DNA of 9,913 nucleotides from Alphaproteobacteria bacterium UBA7371 (GTDB taxonomy: Bacteria; Pseudomonadota; Alphaproteobacteria; UBA8317): NCBI GenBank assembly GCA_002469865.1, contig DKOD01000057.1:1-9913 (forward strand). The letters run 5' to 3'. Each line of letters begins with the position of its first letter. The first letter of the stretch is position 1. The position numbers and the translations under genes are program-made. Below, piece by piece: positions 1 through 5,203 of this stretch. The notes under the pieces are model-generated. The model saw only the letters and a program-made list of their open reading frames with translations. It was not told where the DNA came from and ran no database searches.

Positions 1-792
1 AGGCAACAATGTGGGCAGGTCATGTCCATCAATAGGACCAATATAGGTAAAGCCAAGCTGCTCAAACATCGTCCCGCAGCCACCAGGCGGGTTCAGAATA
101 AGGTTTCGGGCATGACGGGAAGAATCCCGAACCTCACCTGGCATGTGGTTCGCCAATTCAGTGGGTTCGGCTGCCATCTTTCCAGAAATACCCGTGAGGT
201 ATTGAGAGACTGCGCCCACCGGCGGCGCAATCGACATTTCATTATCATTGAGAATAACAAACAAGCGTTCGGACTGGTTGCCAGCGTTGTTAAGCGCCTC
301 ATAGGCAAGCCCAGCACTAAGCGCGCCGTCACCAATAACAGCAATGGCTTCCCCAACGTCACCACCCAAACCACGTGCGGTGGCAAAACCTAATGCAGCA
401 CTGATGGATGTTGAGGAATGGGCAGCGCCAAATGGGTCATGAATGGCCTCGCTGCGCTTGGTAAATCCCGATAGGCCACCGCCTTGTCTAAGACTCAACA
501 TCTTGGACCTACGTCCGGTAAGAATTTTATGGGGGTAACATTGATGCCCAACATCCCAAATAAGCTTATCATGGGGGGTGTTGAACACAGCATGAATTGC
601 AATGGTCAGCTCCACAACACCCAATGACGAACCCAAATGCCCACCGGTTTGAGACACCACATCGATCACTTCATCGCGCAACTCATCGGCCAACGAGACC
701 AGGGCCGCGTCATCGAGCCAACGAACGTCCTCGGGTCCGTTGATATAATCAAGCAACGGTGTGGATGAAAAATTTGTGGGCACTTCATTCAT
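1..792 (-). CDS. dxs: 1-deoxy-D-xylulose-5-phosphate synthase (DXS), N-terminal part; gene continues beyond position 1
   Basis: DXS condenses pyruvate and glyceraldehyde 3-phosphate using thiamine diphosphate, the first step of the MEP isoprenoid pathway that supplies carotenoids and the bacteriochlorophyll tail. The frame is open from an ATG at 792 to the window edge, giving 264 codons, about 40% of a usual DXS of roughly 640 residues. Visible hallmarks are GGHLGSSLGVVELT (about residues 50-63), WDVGHQCYPHKILTGRR (79-95), AHSSTSISAALG (124-135), the thiamine diphosphate motif GDGA (154-157) ending in LNDNEMSI (181-188), and IGPIDGHD near the edge. A Shine-Dalgarno stretch (AGGAGA) lies about 9 nt before the ATG. 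The gene follows pufX and a terminator, as in Rhodobacter capsulatus, where a dxs copy lies directly after pufX. Whether the genome has a second dxs cannot be seen here. Confidence 0.96.
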   Translation of the reverse strand, partial: MNEVPTNFSSTPLLDYINGPEDVRWLDDAALVSLADELRDEVIDVVSQTGGHLGSSLGVVELTIAIHAVFNTPHDKLIWDVGHQCYPHKILTGRRSKMLSLRQGGGLSGFTKRSEAIHDPFGAAHSSTSISAALGFATARGLGGDVGEAIAVIGDGALSAGLAYEALNNAGNQSERLFVILNDNEMSIAPPVGAVSQYLTGISGKMAAEPTELANHMPGEVRDSSRHARNLILNPPGGCGTMFEQLGFTYIGPIDGHDLPTLLP

Positions 793-890
793 CTTGCGTT
801 CTCCTGGTCAGAGCAAAAAACAACACCGCAGGGTGGACCCTTAGGCCACCCCGCGGTGCAAATCTTTTAAAAGCCACACGGGGCGTAGGT
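793..890 (-). other. pufX-dxs intergenic region
   Basis: This 98-nt stretch holds the puf terminator (815-858) and the dxs ribosome binding site (near 802-808). I see no convincing promoter between the end of the terminator and the dxs start, which are only 22 nt apart. Confidence 0.7.
815..858 (-). terminator. Rho-independent terminator after pufX
   Basis: Read on the minus strand, a 13-base arm (CACCGCGGGGTGG, 858-846) pairs with CCACCCTGCGGTG (836-824). There are 12 Watson-Crick pairs and one G-U pair, around a 9-nt loop. It is followed at once by TTGTTTTTT. This is a textbook intrinsic terminator for transcripts coming from pufX. The far side lacks a comparable uninterrupted A run next to the stem, so it looks one-directional. 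It would end most puf transcripts before dxs. Confidence 0.88.
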
Positions 891-1133
891 TTACTTCACC
901 ACCAACCTGGCAAGAATATGTTCTGGCTCATCAATTAATAGGGAGCGGTTTATTGGGTCCGGGGTATCCAATCGTTCATCGGGCAACAAATTACCGATTT
1001 CTGAAATGGCCCAAAGCAAGAACCAGCCTCCAAAGATGATCACGGCTGCATAGGCCGCACCCCGAAACATAAGATAGCCAATCTCTGCGCCCGTCCGGGC
1101 TTTTGTGGAAACTTTCAACAAAGATTCATTCAT
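891..1133 (-). CDS. pufX: PufX-like reaction centre-LH1 core polypeptide
   Basis: PufX is a single-helix membrane protein in Rhodobacter-type RC-LH1 cores. It leaves a gap in the LH1 ring for quinone/quinol exchange and in some species drives core dimers. This ORF encodes 80 residues, close to the 78-82 of known PufX. It has a charged N-terminus, one membrane segment (about 25-46; RGAAYAAVIIFGGWFLLWAI), then NLLPDE and a Pro-containing tail ending in hydrophobic LARLVV. From memory it aligns without gaps through the membrane segment to the R. sphaeroides MKGAGWAGGVFFG...RMLP region, including the Gly-rich start, the Phe-Gly pair and Leu-Pro after the helix. Position also fits: directly after pufM (11 nt gap with GGAGAAAG) and before the operon terminator. 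The ATG at 1133 is chosen because it sits behind that ribosome site; an upstream in-frame start at 1190 would lie inside pufM. Overall similarity is modest, so the family call rests on pattern, length and synteny. Confidence 0.82.
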   Translation of the reverse strand: MNESLLKVSTKARTGAEIGYLMFRGAAYAAVIIFGGWFLLWAISEIGNLLPDERLDTPDPINRSLLIDEPEHILARLVVK

Positions 1134-1144
1134 GACTTTCTCCA

Positions 1145-2071
1145 TCAATCCAACGGTGCATAGCCATGGGCCTGGGCCCAGACATACCAATTATCAACCA
1201 CCGTGCCGGTCAGCAAAATACCAATGCCACCTGTTAATGTGGTCAAAACCGCAAACCACCAAGCCCAGCGGTGAATTCCTTCCATGGTTGCATTGAAGCC
1301 CATGGTCCAGCGCCAGAAAAGCGCAGCTCTTTCACTGGCGGTTCCACGGTCCACAATCTGTTCGATTTCCCGTTCACCACCAAACCTGCTCACCGCCAAA
1401 ATCGTGGCCCCATGCATGGCAAACAGCAGGACTGAGCCATAGAGGAAGACAATGGAGAGCGCGTGGAATGGGTTGTAGAACAGGTTCCCATAGGTAATGG
1501 AAAACAGGTTGGTCCAATCAAGATGTGGGAAAATACCGTAGGGTACAGCCTCCGACCAGCTTCCCATGAGAATCGGCCTGATGAGACCAAGCACCAGGAA
1601 CAGCCAGATAGCTGAAGCAAATGCCCATGACACATGCTTACCCATGCCTAATTGTGAGGCGAGACGGTAGCTTCTTATCCACCAACATAACACAGAAATT
1701 AACAATAAGAAGGAAGCAATCAGATACCAACCCCCCTCATTGAGCGGAGGAATACTTAGGCCATATTCTGGCGCAGGTGGCTCCAGGGCGAGCCAGAAAA
1801 GATCGCGCAGAAACACAGCCGGGTTATAGTCAACCTGTGCCCAAAAGCTCATGCCGACAATGAAAAACCAGGCAAAGCCAGTGGCAAGGCTCACGACCCC
1901 AAAGGACCCTAAATAGAGAGGTCCAAGCTGTGCGTTGCCAATCCAGCCAAGCAATTTGGAAAACCCAGTGCCCTTGGTACGACCCTCAGCGATATTAGCT
2001 TCAGTATCCACCCCCATTTCTGGGGGGCCTTGAACTTGAACCTGGGTGAAGATGTTTTGATATTGGGCCAT
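1145..2071 (-). CDS. pufM: Photosynthetic reaction centre M subunit
   Basis: M pairs with L to bind the special-pair and accessory bacteriochlorophylls, bacteriopheophytins, the quinone QA and the non-haem iron in the cytoplasmic membrane. The product is 308 residues with five membrane helices, the same length as R. sphaeroides M, and ends in HGYAPLD. With the initiator Met counted, the ligands fall one above the classical numbers: His183 (accessory BChl), His203 (special pair), His220 and His267 plus Glu235 (iron), Tyr211 (the M210 tyrosine), and Trp253, Thr223, Met219 and Ala261 (QA pocket). The ATG at 2071 gives the conserved start MAQYQNIFTQVQVQ; the longer frame from 2140 lies within pufL. 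Its ribosome site AAGGAGG overlaps the pufL stop codon. The short C-terminus without the extension seen in cytochrome-bearing centres agrees with the absence of pufC. Confidence 0.98.
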   Translation of the reverse strand: MAQYQNIFTQVQVQGPPEMGVDTEANIAEGRTKGTGFSKLLGWIGNAQLGPLYLGSFGVVSLATGFAWFFIVGMSFWAQVDYNPAVFLRDLFWLALEPPAPEYGLSIPPLNEGGWYLIASFLLLISVLCWWIRSYRLASQLGMGKHVSWAFASAIWLFLVLGLIRPILMGSWSEAVPYGIFPHLDWTNLFSITYGNLFYNPFHALSIVFLYGSVLLFAMHGATILAVSRFGGEREIEQIVDRGTASERAALFWRWTMGFNATMEGIHRWAWWFAVLTTLTGGIGILLTGTVVDNWYVWAQAHGYAPLD

Positions 2072-2085
2072 CGTTACCGTCCTCC

Positions 2086-2916
2086 TTAAAGGTCTACCCA
2101 GAAGGGCAATTCGGCATACCAGTCCCACCAAACAATCCATGCATCGAACCAGATGGTCCCGGAAATGACGATGCAGATGGCGGACCAGATGCCAGCGTTA
2201 AGCGCGAGAAACAAACCCACCCTGTGGATACCAAGAGGGCCTACAGAATAGCCGATGAAGTCACGGAAATATGTGTCCTCATGCTCAGGCGAGCGCACCT
2301 CTTTTCCCTTCTCTGGGTTCACCGCCGACAAGACCAAGGAGCCGTGCAAGGCAAGGGCCAAGGTGGTGGTGAAAAAGAAGGTTATGGCGATCATATGGGC
2401 GGGGTTGTAATGAAAATTGCCATAGGCATAGCCAACATTGTTTACCCAATCGAGGTGGCTAAAGATGCCATAAGGGAACCCATGGCCCCAGGCGCCCATG
2501 AGGACGGGCCGGATAACCACGAGGGTCACATAGGCAAGAATGGCAGCGCCGAATGCCACCGGCACATGATAGCCAATACCAAGCTTTCTGCAGATTTCAA
2601 CCTCACGGAGGGCCCAACTTGAAAATGCCCCGATGGCGCAAATGGTGATGATCTGCCAAAGCCCACCTTCGGCAAGTGGCGCTGGGCTCAACCCGTACTC
2701 AAGTGGGGGTGGCTCAATGGAAATCAACCATGGATTCCATGTTGGGCCTAATGAGGCCCCATAAAAAATCAAAATGGTGCCGAGCAGCGCGAAGAAGATC
2801 GTTGTGATCCCGAAGAAGCCCACATAAAATGGCCCCACCCAGAAATCAAACAAATCGCCGCCGACCAGCGTACCACCGCGAACGCGGTATTTTCTTTCAA
2901 AACTCAGCTGCGCCAT
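2086..2916 (-). CDS. pufL: Photosynthetic reaction centre L subunit
   Basis: L carries the active electron-transfer branch and the QB quinone site. The product is 276 residues and starts MAQLSFERKYRVRGG, nearly the Rhodobacter N-terminus. Counting Met, conserved residues are Glu105, His117, His154 (accessory BChl), Tyr163 (the L162 cytochrome-docking tyrosine), His169, His174 (special pair), His191 and His231 (iron), Glu213-Asp214 and Ser224 (QB protonation). There is no gap relative to the classical numbering. The C-terminus ends PFWVDL, about six residues shorter than the R. sphaeroides protein. The ATG at 2916 is preceded by GGAGAAG. The gene lies 112 nt after pufA, with a hairpin between them, and is followed after 14 nt by pufM. 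Confidence 0.98.
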   Translation of the reverse strand: MAQLSFERKYRVRGGTLVGGDLFDFWVGPFYVGFFGITTIFFALLGTILIFYGASLGPTWNPWLISIEPPPLEYGLSPAPLAEGGLWQIITICAIGAFSSWALREVEICRKLGIGYHVPVAFGAAILAYVTLVVIRPVLMGAWGHGFPYGIFSHLDWVNNVGYAYGNFHYNPAHMIAITFFFTTTLALALHGSLVLSAVNPEKGKEVRSPEHEDTYFRDFIGYSVGPLGIHRVGLFLALNAGIWSAICIVISGTIWFDAWIVWWDWYAELPFWVDL

Positions 2917-2951
2917 CTTACTTCTCCAGTTTGCCGCATCAACGCCGTCAT

Positions 2952-2962
2952 CTCATTATGAG
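2952..2962 (-). repeat. Small inverted repeat before pufL
   Basis: CTCAT-A-ATGAG forms a perfect 5-bp inverted repeat about 36 nt upstream of the pufL start. It is short and AT-rich and may be chance. It is listed because it lies in the leader immediately before a reaction-centre gene. Confidence 0.3.
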
Positions 2963-2981
2963 TTGTAGTTTGTTTGGTTTG

Positions 2982-3009
2982 GTCGCGGGCGACATGGGCC
3001 GCCCGCGAC
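2982..3009 (-). promoter_or_regulatory. Intercistronic hairpin between pufA and pufL (mRNA segment stabiliser)
   Basis: On the transcript, GTCGCGGGCG pairs perfectly over 10 bp with CGCCCGCGAC around an 8-nt loop. It starts 19 nt after the pufA stop and has no U-run after it, so it is not a classical terminator. In R. capsulatus a hairpin at the same place blocks 3' decay and makes the pufBA mRNA outlast pufLM, helping to give more LH1 than reaction centre. That role is inferred here from position and structure. Confidence 0.82.
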
Positions 3010-3028
3010 ACTTGATTTGCAAGGCAGC

Positions 3029-3184
3029 TCAGTTGCCGCCAAAAGCGAGCGTGAACCAATTGGTCTTGTCGTTGCTGAGCAGAACCAGGTGGATCATTGC
3101 TGCGAGGGTGAAAAGAAAGACTCCCTGCACAACGAAAACGCTGCGGGGATCAAAGATCTTCCAGATCTTATAGAACTGAGACAT
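3029..3184 (-). CDS. pufA: Light-harvesting complex 1 alpha polypeptide
   Basis: LH1 alpha forms the inner ring of the antenna around the reaction centre and binds one bacteriochlorophyll per subunit. The 51-residue product begins MSQFYKIWKIFDPRSVFVVQ, very close to the Rhodobacter alpha N-terminus, and has one membrane helix (about 15-36). His32 is the Mg ligand, and Trp43 at His+11 is the usual hydrogen-bond donor to the acetyl group. The C-terminal tail after Trp43 is short (FTLAFGGN). The start at 3184 lies 12 nt after the pufB stop. The sequence TAAGGAGGG merges the pufB stop with the ribosome site, suggesting coupled translation for equal alpha and beta output. Confidence 0.97.
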   Translation of the reverse strand: MSQFYKIWKIFDPRSVFVVQGVFLFTLAAMIHLVLLSNDKTNWFTLAFGGN

Positions 3185-3196
3185 CTCTTGCCCTCC

Positions 3197-3352
3197 TTAC
3201 CAAGCGAACCAAGGCAGTTTGATGTACGTCAGAATATGAGCAACCACTGCGATTACGGTAAAGATCCATAATCCGCTCATATAAACTGAGTGCAGCTCCT
3301 GCGCTTGCTCGTCAGTCAAACCTGTTAAAGACAGGTCAGAACGATCAGCCAT
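3197..3352 (-). CDS. pufB: Light-harvesting complex 1 beta polypeptide
   Basis: LH1 beta forms the outer ring of the core antenna. The 51-residue product reads MADRSDLSLTGLTDEQAQEL at its start, almost identical to Rhodobacter LH1 beta. The conserved His21, the membrane segment (about 26-46), the Mg ligand His39, and Trp48 at His+9 within LPWF are all present. The ATG at 3352 is chosen because it gives the family N-terminus and lies behind GGAGGAAAAAC. An in-frame ATG at 3427 would add 25 unrelated residues and is rejected. Confidence 0.97.
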   Translation of the reverse strand: MADRSDLSLTGLTDEQAQELHSVYMSGLWIFTVIAVVAHILTYIKLPWFAW

Positions 3353-3464
3353 GTTTTTCCTCCGAAAAATACGAACTGATGCCGCGCAACCCCCACGGCC
3401 GGGTTTGCGGGGGACCTCCCCCCACATCTGCCCACCAGCGAACTGATGAACATTCCGATGACAT
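3345..3464 (-). CDS. Possible leader ORF overlapping the pufB start (pufK-like by position)
   Basis: A 39-codon ORF opens with ATG at 3464 in the pufQ-pufB gap and closes with TGA eight bases inside pufB, in a different frame from pufB. Its product has no recognisable domain and I see only a weak ribosome site. It resembles pufK of R. sphaeroides only by position: a short ORF just before and overlapping pufB that affects pufBA translation. It may be a chance open frame, since GC-rich sequence has few stops. A second candidate, 7 codons from 3504 to 3481, is even less certain. Confidence 0.22.
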   Translation of the reverse strand: MSSECSSVRWWADVGGGPPQTRPWGLRGISSYFSEEKHG

Positions 3465-3512
3465 GGACAACGTGCCGGTGTTACTTTCCCGCACCATCAC
3501 CCATGCAAAAAC
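3353..3512 (-). promoter_or_regulatory. pufQ-pufB intercistronic leader with GC-rich pairing elements
   Basis: This 160-nt gap contains two candidate stems on the minus strand: GGGGG-AGGT-CCCCC (3422-3409) and AACCC...GGGTT (3405-3388). The C-runs and G-runs can also pair across, CCCCC (3413-3409) with GGGGG (3394-3390), giving a mutually exclusive alternative. The pufB ribosome site lies about 30 nt downstream. In Rhodobacter this segment is a site of mRNA processing and of translational control of pufBA. That role here is inferred. Confidence 0.5.
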
Positions 3513-3740
3513 TTAAACCTCAAAAATCATGGGCGTGACGGATGCAGCCTGTTCCCAGGCCCGCGAAACTGGTTCACGCGTGATGGATGAGCGCCCTGTT
3601 GCTGCTTCAAAAACCCAAGCCAAAAAGGCAAAGGGAAGAAACAGCATAAAAATAAGGGCAAAATAGACGCCAAACTCCATCCGAGCCGGGCGGGCACAAC
3701 GTTTTTTCTCGTACTTTGCAGGCATGTTGATGGTGGTCAT
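3513..3740 (-). CDS. pufQ: PufQ, bacteriochlorophyll-synthesis accessory membrane protein
   Basis: PufQ is a small membrane protein encoded at the head of the puf operon in Rhodobacter-like bacteria. It is needed for normal bacteriochlorophyll levels, probably by affecting tetrapyrrole flow or pigment handling; its exact chemistry is unsettled. The 75-residue product has a basic N-terminus, one membrane segment after RMEFGVYFALIFML (about 23-45), and a C-terminal part with SRAWEQAASVTPMIFEV. This matches the family pattern of (R)PEF-x-YF...AR-AW-x-A...ITP-x-IF. The ATG at 3740 shares its A with the bchZ stop (TGATG) and lies 10 nt after AGGAG. An in-frame GTG one codon earlier is possible. 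Confidence 0.9.
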   Translation of the reverse strand: MTTINMPAKYEKKRCARPARMEFGVYFALIFMLFLPFAFLAWVFEAATGRSSITREPVSRAWEQAASVTPMIFEV

Positions 3741-5203
3741 CACTTTGATACTCCTGTTTGGTGGTCGTGGATTTTTTCAAGAATGTCGGCCTCCACACGG
3801 TCGCAGCCATTGGCCAAGGCGACACGTTCTGCTTCATCCCGAAGATTTTTGGCGGCAGAAATTCTCGTAAGCACGGAATGTTCGGCAACAATTTGGTCGA
3901 GCTTGGCCTGGGCCTCAGGGTCCCAGGGCAAGTCCCTGCGCAATGGGGTGAGGCTGCCTTGGGCGTCATCCATTTTGCTTGCCAGTGGCAGCACATGGAA
4001 GAGTGCATCAAACAGCCCATTGCATATGTCCTGCAGCACATGGGCGGCACCGGCATAGCCCATGAATGGGGTGCCTGTGGTTCGTCTGATGGCGGCACCG
4101 GGGAACGATGCGGGAATGAATGAAGGTTGTGGTCCGTGACCAGCAGCCATCTCACTCAAATACATTTTCTCATTGATCGAACCCATTAAGATCAGAGGCT
4201 TATGCTTGCGAATGAGCTGGCGCACTTCTGCATTATCCGTCTTGCGACCACGGCAGCGGGCCACGGAAAAAGCAACCGGAAACCCCAAATCTTCTTCCAG
4301 ATAAAGCTTGAGGCCCCGGGCATAGGTTTCAGACGCAACAATGCCGCATTCGACCGTGGCAAAGAAATCCTGGGTCACTGAGCGCCATAGGTCCCAAACC
4401 GGCTTCAAGGTGGTGTTTTTTTCCTTTTGGATGAATGGCTGTGGGTCCAGGTCAAGCAGACGCCCGAGCTCTTCCAAAAACGCCGTCGTGGAATGCATGC
4501 CAATGGGCGCTTGGAGGTAGGGCTTACCAAGAAGTTCCGCTAGGCCACGGCCAAATTCCCGATACATGACGATATTCACATCGGCATTCACAAGATCGCG
4601 CATTTCGGCCAAATGGGAGCCAAGCGGCATCACCATATTAACCTCAGCACCAACACCCTCAACCAGGCGACGGATTTCCGCCAAATCAGACGGCATGTTA
4701 AAGGTGCCATACATGGGGCCAAGGATGTTTACCCGGGGCTTGGCACCCTCTGGTCGCTTTTTCTCGGGCGGCATGCGGTCCTTGGTCATGCCGAATTCCG
4801 TAAACAGCCAAGTCATGGCCCGGTCGGCAGACTCCCACTGATCCTCATCAATGGTACGCGGCAAAAACCTTTGGATATTTGTTCCCTGGGGGGTAACACC
4901 ACCGCCAATCATCTCTGCAATGGATCCTGTCACCACAACAGCCGGCAGGGCCGGGTCAATGCTTTCCCAGGCACGCTTCATGGCATCTTCGGTGCCCGCA
5001 CCCATTTCATCTTCGCTAAGTCCTGTCACCACAATGGGCAATTCATGGGGTGGCAGGCCATCGGTGTAATGCAACACAGAAGTCACCGGCAGGTTTTCGC
5101 AGCCAACCGGCCCATCGATCACCACCTGCAAACCTTTTGCCGCACAGAAGGCGTAAACCGCCCCCCAATAACCACCGGCCCTATCATGATCGAGCACCAG
5201 CAT
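3740..5203 (-). CDS. bchZ: Chlorophyllide a reductase subunit Z
   Basis: BchZ and BchY form the catalytic component of chlorophyllide a oxidoreductase. This nitrogenase-like enzyme reduces ring B to make the bacteriochlorin. The product is 487 residues, the usual size. It shows the family N-terminal block DGPVGCENLPVTSVLHYTDG (30-49), with Cys35 a likely FeS ligand, then VVVTGS...GGGVTPQGTNI, VNILGPMYGTFNMPSDL, and a C-terminal PFMGYAGAAHVLQDICN block. It overlaps the bchY stop by 1 nt (TGATG) and overlaps pufQ in the same way. The overlap suggests coupled translation, so the pigment-enzyme and puf cistrons share one transcript. In R. capsulatus the puf promoter lies inside the end of bchZ; I could not identify one here by eye. 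Confidence 0.97.
   Translation of the reverse strand: MLVLDHDRAGGYWGAVYAFCAAKGLQVVIDGPVGCENLPVTSVLHYTDGLPPHELPIVVTGLSEDEMGAGTEDAMKRAWESIDPALPAVVVTGSIAEMIGGGVTPQGTNIQRFLPRTIDEDQWESADRAMTWLFTEFGMTKDRMPPEKKRPEGAKPRVNILGPMYGTFNMPSDLAEIRRLVEGVGAEVNMVMPLGSHLAEMRDLVNADVNIVMYREFGRGLAELLGKPYLQAPIGMHSTTAFLEELGRLLDLDPQPFIQKEKNTTLKPVWDLWRSVTQDFFATVECGIVASETYARGLKLYLEEDLGFPVAFSVARCRGRKTDNAEVRQLIRKHKPLILMGSINEKMYLSEMAAGHGPQPSFIPASFPGAAIRRTTGTPFMGYAGAAHVLQDICNGLFDALFHVLPLASKMDDAQGSLTPLRRDLPWDPEAQAKLDQIVAEHSVLTRISAAKNLRDEAERVALANGCDRVEADILEKIHDHQTGVSK

Noticed and set aside
22..393. Plus-strand 123-codon ORF.
   Set aside because: It is antisense to dxs, whose frame carries clear DXS motifs over the full stretch.
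1134..1190. Longer start for the pufX-like gene at 1190.
   Set aside because: It lies within the pufM coding region and has no need, because ATG 1133 has its own GGAGAAAG site and gives typical PufX length.
1482..1484. Tyr in SITYGN of PufM where R. sphaeroides has His (LVHGN), at first suspected to be a lost bacteriochlorophyll ligand.
   Set aside because: Counting back from His203 shows the accessory BChl ligand (M182) is the His of FPHLDW, which is present. The Tyr is at M193, where other species such as Blastochloris also have Tyr.
2982..3009. pufA-pufL hairpin as a terminator.
   Set aside because: No U-run follows the stem, and essential pufL and pufM lie downstream on the same strand.
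3353..3427. N-terminal extension of pufB from an ATG at 3427.
   Set aside because: It adds Pro/Gly/Arg-rich residues unlike any LH1 beta. The ATG at 3352 has GGAGG spacing and gives the family N-terminus.
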